Made by a program: the position numbers and the translations under genes. A DNA stretch of 9,740 nt from contig SYDV01000417.1 in NCBI GenBank assembly GCA_005801395.1, positions 1 through 9,740 on the forward strand. Direction: 5' to 3'. Numbering within the stretch: the stretch's first letter is position 1; each line of letters starts with the position of its first letter. The notes under the pieces were generated by a model. It was not told the origin of the DNA. It ran no database searches and saw nothing but the letters and a program-made list of their open reading frames with translations. Of the stretch, positions 1 through 7,774 are shown in pieces. The stretch comes from Planctomycetia bacterium. Its GTDB lineage: Bacteria > Planctomycetota > UBA11346.

Positions 1-1
1 G

Positions 2-295
2 AAAAAAATATCTCAGCGCAAACGCCAAGCCAATTGGTCGCCTGCTGATGAAGCGTGGTTTAAACTCAGCCTGCTCAAGAAAATTGCCGCCGTCGATAAG
101 GTTGCCGCGAACGTGCTACGTGAACGCTTACACGCCGAAGCAAAATTGAGCATCGAAGGTTTACACGACGATTTCCGCATCGTGGTCAAACTAATTGGCT
201 TATCACCAGAACAAAATCCGACAGCCATTCAACTGATCCAAGACGCACTCAAAACGCAAGTCCACCCCGACATCGCCGTTGAGGAGGCTTCATGA
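2..295 (+). CDS. C-terminal fragment of an unrecognised protein, first visible gene of the suf operon
   Basis: The frame is open from the left edge of the window to a TGA at 293-295, giving the last 97 residues of a protein whose start lies outside. The visible part is charged and probably helical. It begins with a basic stretch (KKISQRKRQ), then NWSPADEAW, several amphipathic segments and an acidic end (IAVEEAS). It contains no cysteine, so it does not show the C-terminal cysteine cluster of the SufR repressor that precedes sufBCDS in cyanobacteria. I do not recognise the family and assign no function. An internal GTG at 113 could open a 60-residue reading frame, but the same frame continues unbroken upstream, so a longer gene is more likely. 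The stop overlaps the sufB start (ATGA), which implies co-transcription and translational coupling with the Fe-S assembly genes. A regulatory or accessory role there is only inference. Confidence 0.6.
   Translation, partial: KKISQRKRQANWSPADEAWFKLSLLKKIAAVDKVAANVLRERLHAEAKLSIEGLHDDFRIVVKLIGLSPEQNPTAIQLIQDALKTQVHPDIAVEEAS
281..287 (+). promoter_or_regulatory. Strong Shine-Dalgarno of sufB
   Basis: GAGGAGG lies 4 nt before the ATG at 292, inside the last codons of the upstream gene. It fixes the sufB start at 292. This matters because the octamer repeat just downstream (303-358) would otherwise tempt one to choose a later start, and I see no good in-frame start after the repeat. Confidence 0.75.
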
Positions 296-1788
296 GCACC
301 CCAGACACCCAGACTTCTGGACTTCCGGACTCCCGGACCTCTGGACTTCCGGACTCCCAAGCAGATGCCTATAAGTACGGTTTCTCAAGTGCCGTCGAAG
401 CCGTCACCCTTGGGCGCGGCCTGACGGAAGACGTGGTCCGCGCGATTGCCGCCGCGCGTCATGAACCACAATTTTTACTCGATTTCCGCCTCAAGGCCTA
501 TCGTAAATTCCTGACTATGGAGGAACCACGCTGGGCTGCGGTTAATTACCCGCCCATCGATTACCAAAACATTGCCTATTATTCGTCGCCCAAAATCAAA
601 GAAGCTAGCGCGACTCCCACATATAATAGCATAGATGATATTGACCCTGAGGTTCTGAGAACCTTTGAAAAACTTGGCATTTCATTGGATGAGACTAAGC
701 GTTTAAACAACGTCGCGATTGATGCCGTGTTCGACTCCGTCTCGGTCGCCACCACGCACAAAGGTAAATTGTTTGATGCTGGGGTTATTTTTTGTTCGTT
801 TAACGAAGCGGTTCATCAATTTCCCGAACTCATCGAACGCTGGCTCGGTACGGTGGTGCCTACCGCCGATAATTATTTTGCCGCCTTAAACAGCGCCGTG
901 TTTAGCGATGGCTCATTTGTGTATATTCCACCCTACACCCGTTGCCCATTAGAATTATCGACCTATTTCCGCATTAATAACATCGACTCGGGCCAATTCG
1001 AACGAACGCTCATTATTGCCGACGTGGGTAGCTACGTCAGTTATTTAGAAGGCTGCACTGCGCCAAAATCATCGAAGCATCAATTACACGCCGCCGTAGT
1101 CGAATTAGTCGCACTGGATGACGCCGAGATTAAATACAGCACCGTACAAAATTGGTTTGCTGGCGACAAAGAAACCGGCGAAGGCGGCGTTTACAATTTC
1201 GTCACCAAGCGCGGCAACTGCAAAGGGAAGCGCTCCAAAATTAGTTGGACGCAAGTGGAAACCGGTTCAGCCATCACGTGGAAATATCCTTCGTGTATTT
1301 TATTAGGCGATGACAGCGTCGGTGAATTCTGGTCCGTCGCGTTAACCAATGGAAAAATGCAGGCCGATACCGGCACCAAAATGGTACATATCGGTAAGCG
1401 CACCAAGAGCCGCATCGTCTCAAAAGGAATTAGCGCAGATAAATCGCAAAACGTCTATCGCGGTTTGGTAAAAATATTCCCAAAAGCTGACGGCGCGCGC
1501 AATCACACCCAATGTGATTCGATGTTGGTTGGCAAAGAATGCGTCGCGCGCACGCATCCCTATATCGACGTACAAAACCCCAGCGCCCAGGTCGAACACG
1601 AAGCCTCCACCAGCACGCTCTCAGAAGAACAATTATTTTACTTACGTGCTCGTGGCATCGCACAAGAAGACGCCATCGGCGCCATTGTCAGTGGCTTTTG
1701 TAAGGACGTATTGGAAGTGCTGCCGCTGGAATTTGCGGCTGAAGCACAAAAATTACTCGCACTTAAACTTGAAAACTCGGTGGGCTGA
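292..1788 (+). CDS. sufB: SufB, Fe-S cluster assembly scaffold subunit
   Basis: SufB is the cytosolic scaffold subunit of the SufBC2D complex, on which Fe-S clusters are built from SufS-derived sulfur. At 498 residues it has the usual family length (E. coli about 495). Recognisable blocks are YKYGF near residue 27, [16 protein letters not shown], a MEEPRW segment near residue 75, the beta-helix core, and the C-terminal block ending in [26 protein letters not shown] sequence. Cys408 in TQCDS corresponds to the catalytic Cys405 of E. coli, and the EHEAST motif supplies His436/Glu437, matching the E. coli His433/Glu434 pair. The start is fixed by a strong ribosome site and overlaps the upstream stop (ATGA). 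Residues 4-22 are encoded by an octanucleotide tandem repeat that reads as two copies of TSGLPDS, a low-complexity leader absent from the E. coli protein. sufC follows with no gap. Confidence 0.97.
   Translation: MSTPDTQTSGLPDSRTSGLPDSQADAYKYGFSSAVEAVTLGRGLTEDVVRAIAAARHEPQFLLDFRLKAYRKFLTMEEPRWAAVNYPPIDYQNIAYYSSPKIKEASATPTYNSIDDIDPEVLRTFEKLGISLDETKRLNNVAIDAVFDSVSVATTHKGKLFDAGVIFCSFNEAVHQFPELIERWLGTVVPTADNYFAALNSAVFSDGSFVYIPPYTRCPLELSTYFRINNIDSGQFERTLIIADVGSYVSYLEGCTAPKSSKHQLHAAVVELVALDDAEIKYSTVQNWFAGDKETGEGGVYNFVTKRGNCKGKRSKISWTQVETGSAITWKYPSCILLGDDSVGEFWSVALTNGKMQADTGTKMVHIGKRTKSRIVSKGISADKSQNVYRGLVKIFPKADGARNHTQCDSMLVGKECVARTHPYIDVQNPSAQVEHEASTSTLSEEQLFYLRARGIAQEDAIGAIVSGFCKDVLEVLPLEFAAEAQKLLALKLENSVG
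303..358 (+). repeat. 8-bp tandem repeat, 7 units, in the 5' coding end of sufB
   Basis: Seven consecutive octamers fit the consensus RGACHYCY, with GAC at positions 2-4 and C at position 7 unchanged in every unit. Units 3-4 (319-334) and 6-7 (343-358) are identical, so a 16-bp block is repeated at a distance of 24 bp. Because three octamers make 24 bp, the in-frame product is an 8-residue repeat (TSGLPDSR, then TSGLPDSQ). Gain or loss of one unit would shift the sufB reading frame. Gain or loss of three would keep it. Confidence 0.85.
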
Positions 1789-2532
1789 ATGCTTGATATT
1801 CGTGATTTGCAGGTCGCCGTTGGCGAACACCCAATCCTCAAAGGCCTGTCCTTAACCGTCAAAGCCGGTGAAGTGCACGCGATTATGGGACCGAACGGTT
1901 CGGGTAAAACGACGCTGGGCCGTGCGCTTGCTGGTCATCCGGCGTACACGGTTACTGGTGGCACGGCGACCTTGGACGGTAAGGATTTATTCGCATTGGA
2001 ACCGGAAGCGCGCTCGCATGCCGGATTATTTTTGTCCTGGCAATACCCGGTTGAAGTTCCTGGGGTTGCGAACAACGAATTTTTACGCCTCGCCTATAAC
2101 GCCCAACGTAAAGCGCGTAGTCAGCCGGAAATTCAGGCCAAAGAGTTTGCCGTCTGGTTGAAAAGTAAAATCACTCAGGCCGGAATTCCACCCGAGTTTG
2201 CCGAGCGGCAATTAAATGCCGGCATGAGTGGTGGACAAAAGAAGCGTAACGAAATTTTGCAGCTCCACGTTTTGGAACCATCACTTGCCATTTTGGATGA
2301 AACCGATTCTGGCTTAGATATTGACGCACTTAAATCCGTTGGCGAAGCGATTAATTCGTATCGCCGTGCTGACCGAGCCATTATTTTAATTACCCATTTC
2401 CAACGCTTACTGGAATTAGTTAAACCCAATTTTGTCCATGTGTTAGCAGATGGTAAAATTCAACAAAGCGGTGGCCCAGAACTGGCGACCAAGCTCGAAC
2501 AAGAAGGTTATGATTGGATTATCCGTGGCTGA
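1789..2532 (+). CDS. sufC: SufC, ABC-type ATPase of the SufBCD complex
   Basis: SufC is the soluble ABC-type ATPase that binds SufB and SufD. Its ATP-driven dimerisation reshapes the scaffold during cluster assembly; it is not a membrane transporter. The 247 residues match the family length (E. coli 248). All nucleotide-binding motifs are present: Walker A GPNGSGKTT (34-42, Lys40), Q-loop Gln85 in FLSWQYP, signature MSGGQ (146-150) followed by KKRNE, Walker B LAILDE with catalytic Glu171, and switch His203 in ITH. These numbers coincide with those recalled for E. coli SufC. The ATG follows the sufB stop directly (TGAATG), so translation is probably coupled. A purine-rich GGTGGG about 5 nt upstream may act as the ribosome site. 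The 3' end overlaps the start of sufD. Confidence 0.97.
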   Translation: MLDIRDLQVAVGEHPILKGLSLTVKAGEVHAIMGPNGSGKTTLGRALAGHPAYTVTGGTATLDGKDLFALEPEARSHAGLFLSWQYPVEVPGVANNEFLRLAYNAQRKARSQPEIQAKEFAVWLKSKITQAGIPPEFAERQLNAGMSGGQKKRNEILQLHVLEPSLAILDETDSGLDIDALKSVGEAINSYRRADRAIILITHFQRLLELVKPNFVHVLADGKIQQSGGPELATKLEQEGYDWIIRG

Positions 2533-3643
2533 GATAGCGGTTGTTCCAAGTTTACGCGCTAACGCAGCCGCTCGCGCCCAAGCACTTGGTGTTCCCACCA
2601 CGGCCTGGGAAGACTGGCGTTATGTGCGTGGCACGTTTTTTCCGACTGCCCCGGCAAGCGAACCATCTGAGCCGCTTGAGGATTTACCGATCATCAACGG
2701 ACATCACGCACGATTTTGGCAAGGTGCCATGGTCGACGATGCGGATTTGCCTGATGGTTGGACGCTGAGATTAACCGCGAATGACGTGAGCGATGCGCTC
2801 AGCGATTCGCTCACCTCGGAAGCTGATCCCAGTGCTTGTTTAGGCTTGGCCTACAGTCCAACGCGTTGGTTGCTCACGATTACAAAAAGCTCAGCAAAGC
2901 CGTTTACCATTGTTAATGGACAGATCGGTATTGGTGCCTGTGCACTGAATATTCGCATCGCTGCTGGGGTTACATGCACGTTGCGTTTACAACATCACCT
3001 CGCGCCAACGGCTTGGTCGTTGCCGCGGGTTCACCTCGACCTGGGTCGCAGTGCGGTAGTCACGGTGGTGGAAACCGGACAAACGGCGCACGCGCATTTA
3101 TTAGCGACCACCTCAGCCGATATCGCACGTGATGGCAATTTAACCTGGACCAATTGGTGTACGGGCGGCAACATGGTGCGACTTTCCCAGCGCGTGCGTT
3201 TACTCGATCGCGGTGCACATGCCGATATCGCGGCGGCGGCACATTTGATGGGCAGCACGCAATTACACCATTTCACCCGTCTTGAACATCATTGCGGTGA
3301 CACCACCAGCACGCAATTATTCCGTGTGTTATTAGATGGTGAAAGCACCCGTAGCTTTGACGGATTGGTGTCCATGGCGAAAGGCGTCGAAGGCGCGCAT
3401 GCCGAACAGCAAGATCGCAATTTAGTCTTATCCGCCAAAGCGCGCGCTGATTCTCGACCACAATTGGATATTCATACCGATGAGGTCAAAGCGGCACACG
3501 GCGCGGCCATTGGTCAATTAGATGCAGATCAATTACTCTACCTACGCATGCGTGGACTAGATCAGGCAACCGCAGCAACGTTCTTAACCACCGCATTTGT
3601 GCGTGAAGTGACAGATCGTTTACCCGTGGAACTACGCCCATGA
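2510..3643 (+). CDS. sufD: SufD, Fe-S cluster assembly scaffold subunit
   Basis: SufD is the paralogue and partner of SufB in SufBC2D, needed for iron supply and cluster formation. The family is recognised from the C-terminal block: NLVLSAKARADSRPQLDI, DEVKAAHGAAIGQLDADQL, YLRMRGL. His330 in AAHGA matches E. coli His360. The residue matching E. coli Cys358 is Ala328. At 377 residues it is shorter than E. coli SufD (about 423) and ends soon after the final helix (LPVELRP). I chose ATG 2510, which overlaps sufC by 23 nt and has AAGAAGG 2 nt upstream. GTG 2525 (372 residues, 8-nt overlap) is a real alternative. Longer starts at or after 2450 would run deep into sufC and are unlikely. The stop overlaps the sufS start (ATGA). 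Confidence 0.93.
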   Translation: MIGLSVAEIAVVPSLRANAAARAQALGVPTTAWEDWRYVRGTFFPTAPASEPSEPLEDLPIINGHHARFWQGAMVDDADLPDGWTLRLTANDVSDALSDSLTSEADPSACLGLAYSPTRWLLTITKSSAKPFTIVNGQIGIGACALNIRIAAGVTCTLRLQHHLAPTAWSLPRVHLDLGRSAVVTVVETGQTAHAHLLATTSADIARDGNLTWTNWCTGGNMVRLSQRVRLLDRGAHADIAAAAHLMGSTQLHHFTRLEHHCGDTTSTQLFRVLLDGESTRSFDGLVSMAKGVEGAHAEQQDRNLVLSAKARADSRPQLDIHTDEVKAAHGAAIGQLDADQLLYLRMRGLDQATAATFLTTAFVREVTDRLPVELRP

Positions 3644-4860
3644 GTCATGATGTCGCCGCCATTCGCGCGCAATTTCCAGGATTAACTGGCACAGCAAACG
3701 GCAAACCGTTTACCTATTTAGATTCCGGTGCCACGGCGCAAAAACCGCTCGCGGTGATCGAACGAATGGATCGCTTTCTACGCAACGAATACGGAACCGT
3801 GCATCGCGGTTTATATGCTCGCAGCGTCGAATCGACCCAGGCCTACGAACAGGCGCGCGTCACCGTGGCGAAATTTATCAACGCCCCGAATGAAAAAAAT
3901 ATTGTCTTCACCATGGGTTGTACCGACGCGATCAATTTAGTCGCGTGGTCCTGGGGCCGTAAACATTTAAAAAAAGGTGATCGCGTGCTGATCACCGGCA
4001 TGGAACACCATGCCAATATTGGTCCCTGGCAAATCGTCCGTGAGATTACGGGACTCGAACTGATCGCCTGTCCGATTTTAGACGATGGCAGTTTAGATAT
4101 GGATACTTTTGATAAACTGCTGGATGAGCGCGTCAAATTGGTCTCAATTATTCACGTCGCCAATAGTTTAGGCACGATCAATCCGGTCAAAGAACTCACG
4201 CGTAAAGCCCATGCCGTTGGTGCAAAGGTTTTAATCGACTCCGCGCAATCTGCGCCGCATATGCGTTTGGATGTACAAGATCTCGACTGCGATTTCCTAG
4301 TTTTTGCCGGACACAAACTTTACGGCCCTACTGGCATTGGCGTGCTCTACGGTAAATCCAACGTTCTTGATAGCATGCCCCCCTGGCGCGGCGGCGGTGA
4401 GATGATTGAAAAAGTCACCTTTGACAAAACCACGTTCGCACCAGCACCAGCACGATTTGAAGCAGGTACACCACCCATCGTTGAAGCCATCGGTTTAGCC
4501 GCAGCCTGTCAGTGGATAAATAATTTTGATTGGGAAAAAATCCAAGCCGCTGAACGCGCGTTGTACGATTACGCTGAAGCCGGATTAGCCACTATCTCTG
4601 GTTTGCGCCGCATTGGCACCGCCGCCAACCGCAACACCGTTCTGTCATTCACCATGCCGAATGCACACGCATCGGATATTAGTAGCATTCTTGACCTCGA
4701 AGGCGTTGCCATTCGCGCCGGTCATCATTGTGCGCAACCTGTCATGCAACGCTTCGGCGTGCCTGCGACGGCACGGGTGAGTTTGGGAATATATAATACC
4801 ACGACTGACATTGATCGTTTGATCGCCGGATTACGAAAAGTAAGCGACTTATTTAATTAA
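3640..4860 (+). CDS. sufS: SufS, group II cysteine desulfurase
   Basis: SufS is a PLP-dependent enzyme that takes sulfur from L-cysteine as a persulfide, releases alanine and passes the sulfur towards SufB. The 406 residues equal the E. coli SufS length. Visible motifs are the N-terminal FPGL and YLDSGATAQKP, TVHRGLYARS, the MEHHANIGPW PLP-stacking block, DSAQSAPH, the Schiff-base lysine in FAGHKLYGPTG (Lys226), and the persulfide cysteine in RAGHHCAQP (Cys364). Both positions match E. coli numbering. It is the last suf gene here, joined to sufD by an ATGA overlap, with no sufE, sufU or sufA after it. Such group II enzymes normally need a SufE or SufU acceptor, which must be encoded elsewhere or replaced. 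I see no T-rich hairpin terminator in the 105-bp spacer downstream. Confidence 0.97.
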   Translation: MSHDVAAIRAQFPGLTGTANGKPFTYLDSGATAQKPLAVIERMDRFLRNEYGTVHRGLYARSVESTQAYEQARVTVAKFINAPNEKNIVFTMGCTDAINLVAWSWGRKHLKKGDRVLITGMEHHANIGPWQIVREITGLELIACPILDDGSLDMDTFDKLLDERVKLVSIIHVANSLGTINPVKELTRKAHAVGAKVLIDSAQSAPHMRLDVQDLDCDFLVFAGHKLYGPTGIGVLYGKSNVLDSMPPWRGGGEMIEKVTFDKTTFAPAPARFEAGTPPIVEAIGLAAACQWINNFDWEKIQAAERALYDYAEAGLATISGLRRIGTAANRNTVLSFTMPNAHASDISSILDLEGVAIRAGHHCAQPVMQRFGVPATARVSLGIYNTTTDIDRLIAGLRKVSDLFN

Positions 4861-4965
4861 AGTGCTTTTTCCAATCAGCATTTAAACATTCGATTGTTGG
4901 AATTTGCACATAGCACAGCAACTCCAGCAGCACAGGATGATGATGTCTCAACTCCCAGGAGATAC

Positions 4966-6498
4966 ATGCCCATGTTCCGTTTCGTTATTCTGTTTACGGC
5001 CTTAATTTTATGCCTGTCTGTAACCGATGCCTTCACCGAAGATGGGCACAAGCGTCCGAATGTTCTGATTGCCATTTCCGATGATCAATCCTTTGCCCAT
5101 ACATCCTTTGCTGGCTATCCAGGCATCAAAACGCCCGCATTTGATCGCATTGCCAAAGAGGGTGTATTTTGTCGCAATGCCTTTGCCGCATCTCCTGGGT
5201 GCAGTCCATCACGCGCCGCTTTACTGACCGGACGCCACACCTGGCAAATTGAAGACGCGGGCACCCACGCCAGTGCATTTCCAACAAAATATGTCGTCTT
5301 CACCGATTTATTAGAACAAATTGGTTATACGGTTGGCATGACGGGCAAAGGTTGGGGGCCAGGAAATTTTGAAGTTTCAGGACGCGCTCATAACCCAGCT
5401 GGTAAAAGCGTAGGAAATAAGAAACTAACACCTCCGACCTCTGGCATTTCCTCGTCTGACTATGCTGGAAATTTTCGCGAGTTTTTATCTAAGCGGGACG
5501 CCAGCAAACCATTCTGTTTTTGGTATGGAGGTCAGGAACCACATCGCACCTTTGAAAAAGGATCTGGACTAAAATCCGGTAAATTACTAAGCGAAGCGGT
5601 GGTGCCATCGTTTCTACCAGACACGCCAGAAATTCGCAGCGACTTACTCGACTACACATTAGAAATCGAATGGTTTGATCGCCATTTAGCCACCATGATA
5701 ACGAATTTAGAGGAAGCGGGTGAACTAGATAACACCATTATTATCGTCACCGCAGACAACGGCATGGCATTCCCCCGAGCCAAAGCTAATTGTTATGAAT
5801 ATGGCATTCACCTACTGATGGCAATTCGTTGGGGCAAACGCATCCCCGGTGGTCGCACGCTAGATGATGTCATCGGATTTGTTGATATTACGGCCACTAT
5901 TTTAGAAGCCGCTGGTGTAGTTCATCCCAACAAAGATTTAGCACCAAGCGGGCACAGTCTCTTAGCGACGCTGACTTCAGATAAATCAGGACTCGTCGAT
6001 GCTACCCGTGTCGCTTACGCTGCACGTGAGCGACATTCTTCGTCGCGTTACAACAATTGGACTTATCCTCAACGTGCACTGCGTACGGATAAATATTTAT
6101 ACATTCGTAATTTCCACCCAGAACGCTGGCCCGCAGGAGACCCCATTGTTTTGGATAAAAATGGCAAGTCAGCAGGACCACACAGCGGATATGCCGATAT
6201 TGATGAATGCCCTTCCTGGTCGTTTCTCATTGCCAACGCAAATGATCCCACGTTGGGGCCGTTTCTCCAACTCGCGATTGAGAAACGCCCATCAGTAGAA
6301 CTCTTTAATATCGTGACGGACCCTGGATGCTTACACAATTTAGTTAACGATCCAGCCCATGCCGAAGCCAATAAAGATTTAGCCCAACGCTTAGAAAACT
6401 ACCTCCGCTCGACTGGTGATTCGCGCATAATCGACGGAGGCGAGATTTGGGAGAGCTACAAACGCTATAGCCCCATTCGCTCTTTTCCGGCGCCTTAA
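4966..6498 (+). CDS. Secreted sulfatase, heparan N-sulfatase (SGSH)-like
   Basis: This is a type I sulfatase, predicted to hydrolyse sulfate esters or sulfamates outside the cytoplasm after its cysteine is converted to formylglycine. From ATG 4966 it has 510 residues. A signal peptide is visible (hydrophobic stretch FVILFTALILCLSV at about 6-19), with no good lipobox. Key motifs are RPNVLIAISDD (metal ligands Asp39/Asp40), the modification site CSPSR with Cys79 inside CSPSRAALLTGR, GKGWGPG (Lys128), EPHR (His193), and ADNG (Asp264/Asn265) followed by AFPRAKANCYEYG. The last block resembles the PFPSGRTNLY region of human SGSH more than the arylsulfatase form. The usual Lys-x-His motif reads Lys-Gly-Trp here. 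AGGAGA (4957-4962) supports ATG 4966, with ATG 4972 as an alternative; a start at 4894 lacks that site. The substrate is unknown, and no glycan-uptake genes adjoin it. Confidence 0.9.
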   Translation: MPMFRFVILFTALILCLSVTDAFTEDGHKRPNVLIAISDDQSFAHTSFAGYPGIKTPAFDRIAKEGVFCRNAFAASPGCSPSRAALLTGRHTWQIEDAGTHASAFPTKYVVFTDLLEQIGYTVGMTGKGWGPGNFEVSGRAHNPAGKSVGNKKLTPPTSGISSSDYAGNFREFLSKRDASKPFCFWYGGQEPHRTFEKGSGLKSGKLLSEAVVPSFLPDTPEIRSDLLDYTLEIEWFDRHLATMITNLEEAGELDNTIIIVTADNGMAFPRAKANCYEYGIHLLMAIRWGKRIPGGRTLDDVIGFVDITATILEAAGVVHPNKDLAPSGHSLLATLTSDKSGLVDATRVAYAARERHSSSRYNNWTYPQRALRTDKYLYIRNFHPERWPAGDPIVLDKNGKSAGPHSGYADIDECPSWSFLIANANDPTLGPFLQLAIEKRPSVELFNIVTDPGCLHNLVNDPAHAEANKDLAQRLENYLRSTGDSRIIDGGEIWESYKRYSPIRSFPAP

Positions 6499-6531
6499 TC
6501 GAGCAACGGATTTCGAGCGAATTTCGTCCCC

Positions 6532-7548
6532 TTAGAGCAGTGCGACCTCAGCGCATTGCACGGCATTTAATGCCGCGCCTTTAAGCAATTGGTCACCGAC
6601 GACCCATAATTCTAAGGTATTGTCTTGCGATTGATCTTTACGAATACGACCGACGTAGACGTTATCTTTACCAGCGACATCAATGGGCATGGCCCAGCGA
6701 TTTTTCGCACGGTCTTCGAGCACCGTGACGCCTGCCGCTTTATTTAATATCTCGTAAGCGCGTTCGACGCTCAGCGGTTTATGAAATTCGACGTTCAACG
6801 CTTCCGCGTGGGTGCGTAGAACCGGTACGCGCACACAAGTACCGGTAATTCGCAGTGAATTATCAGCCAAAATTTTTCGGCTTTCTTTCAATAATTTGAC
6901 TTCTTCTTCGCAGTAGCCTTCTGGACCCATGGCTGAATTGTGCGGGAATAAATTGAAGGCGTAAGGATGTGGCAACACTTTGGGTGCATAGGTTTTGCCG
7001 TCTAACCAAGCGCGAGTTGAATCTTTTAATTCTTCCATCGCTGCGTGGCCAGCGCCTGAAGCGGCTTGATAAGTCGCCGCGACCAATCGTTTAATTTTGG
7101 CTTCGCGATGCAGTGGTGCGAGTGCCATTAAAGCAATAATGGTGGTGCAGTTCGGATTGGCGATCACGCCTTTGCCGCCATTGACTTGCAGTGCTTTTTT
7201 TGCTTCTTGCGGATTAATTTCGGGCACGACTAACGGCACGCCGTCTTCCATGCGGAAGGCGCTACTGTTATCGACCATTAAGCAACCCGCTTTGACGCAG
7301 GCTTCACGGTATTCTTTTGAAATGGCGCCGCTGGCACTGAACAACGCTAATTGACAGCCAATAAAGCTGTCCTTGGTTAATTCTTGTACCACATACGGTT
7401 TACCCTTAAACGTCAGCGTCGTGCCGGCACTGCGTTTTGATGCCAATAGCACCAAATCAGATACGGGGAAGTTTCGACGTTCGAGCACATTCATGAACTC
7501 GACGCCCACGGCACCGGTCGCGCCGACGATGGCAACTTTGAAGCCCAT
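6532..7548 (-). CDS. asd: Aspartate-semialdehyde dehydrogenase
   Basis: Asd reduces aspartyl-4-phosphate to aspartate semialdehyde with NADPH, the branch point to lysine/diaminopimelate, threonine and methionine; it is cytosolic. The 338 residues fit the family. The nucleotide-binding loop is GATGAVG (9-15). Catalytic Cys134 lies in NPNCTT, Gln161 in TYQAASGAG, Arg240 in CVRVPV and His247 in RTHAE, which is a complete active set. The start is well supported: AGGAG (7561 down to 7557) sits 8 nt before the ATG, and a nearer ATG is out of frame. The gene stands alone. It converges on the sulfatase gene with 33 nt between stops and is divergent from the DUF1080 gene. A hairpin (7563-7594) lies directly upstream of the ribosome site and could affect its expression. 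Confidence 0.97.
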   Translation of the reverse strand: MGFKVAIVGATGAVGVEFMNVLERRNFPVSDLVLLASKRSAGTTLTFKGKPYVVQELTKDSFIGCQLALFSASGAISKEYREACVKAGCLMVDNSSAFRMEDGVPLVVPEINPQEAKKALQVNGGKGVIANPNCTTIIALMALAPLHREAKIKRLVAATYQAASGAGHAAMEELKDSTRAWLDGKTYAPKVLPHPYAFNLFPHNSAMGPEGYCEEEVKLLKESRKILADNSLRITGTCVRVPVLRTHAEALNVEFHKPLSVERAYEILNKAAGVTVLEDRAKNRWAMPIDVAGKDNVYVGRIRKDQSQDNTLELWVVGDQLLKGAALNAVQCAEVALL

Positions 7549-7562
7549 TCCTCATTCTCCTG

Positions 7563-7594
7563 CGCTCGATTCTGGGCCGTTCCGGCCGCGAGCG
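7563..7594 (-). promoter_or_regulatory. Two-tier hairpin in the asd leader, next to the ribosome site
   Basis: An outer 6-bp inverted repeat, CGCTCG (7563-7568) with CGAGCG (7589-7594), encloses an inner 5-bp repeat, GGCCG (7575-7579) with CGGCC (7583-7587), around a 3-nt loop. The tiers are separated by an asymmetric internal loop of 6 nt against 1 nt. The asd Shine-Dalgarno (7557-7561) begins one base past the outer stem. In an asd transcript this GC-rich structure would sit just 5' of the ribosome site. No T-run follows in either direction, so it is not an intrinsic terminator. A regulatory role is inference. Confidence 0.45.
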
Positions 7595-7608
7595 GACGAG
7601 TCACTTTG

Positions 7609-7625
7609 GTTGGTCAGTTACCAAC
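7609..7625. promoter_or_regulatory. Perfect 6-bp inverted repeat in the divergent spacer
   Basis: GTTGGT (7609-7614) and ACCAAC (7620-7625) form a perfect inverted repeat around 5 nt. It lies between divergent asd and the DUF1080 gene, about 60 bp from the asd start and 150 bp from the other. It could be an operator half-site pair or a small hairpin, but an arm of six bases can arise by chance. Confidence 0.2.
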
Positions 7626-7763
7626 GCAAGAGGCTATGGGGAGCGTCACGGCATCAGCAAAGGTCGCGATACCAGATCCCCCTATTATCAGGCTAAAATA
7701 AGACATCCCACCCATCTACGACCTTGTCTGACTGAACATATTGACGACAAAGCAGCCCTCACC

Positions 7764-7768
7764 AGGAG
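7764..7768 (+). promoter_or_regulatory. Shine-Dalgarno of the DUF1080 gene
   Basis: AGGAG lies 6 nt before ATG 7775 and, together with the signal peptide that begins directly at that Met, settles the start. Confidence 0.7.
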
Positions 7769-7774
7769 CCCCCT

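Noticed and set aside
13..228. Minus-strand open frame of 71 codons opposite the partial gene
   Set aside because: It lies fully opposite a continuous plus-strand frame that ends in an ATGA overlap with sufB; no ribosome site or recognisable protein.
1..295. Upstream partial gene as the SufR repressor of a cyanobacterial-type sufR-sufBCDS locus
   Set aside because: SufR has cysteines near its C-terminus that bind an Fe-S cluster; the visible 97 residues contain none.
1514..1855. Out-of-frame plus-strand reading frame spanning the sufB-sufC junction
   Set aside because: Both overlapping frames are unmistakable sufB and sufC with conserved motifs; this one has no family resemblance.
4861..4965. 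Terminator between sufS and the sulfatase gene
   Set aside because: Short pairings exist (AGTGCT with AGCATT; CAATC with GATTG) but none is GC-rich or followed by a T-run.
6069..6371. Minus-strand 100-codon frame inside the sulfatase gene
   Set aside because: It is a shadow of the conserved C-terminal sulfatase region, with no start signal.
6499..6531. Terminator between the converging sulfatase and asd genes
   Set aside because: Only a short TTCG/CGAA palindrome with an impossible 2-nt loop is visible.
7684..7699. Promoter -10 boxes in the divergent spacer (GATAAT on the minus strand, TAAAAT on the plus strand)
   Set aside because: Neither has a recognisable -35 element at suitable spacing, and AT-rich hexamers of this kind are common by chance.
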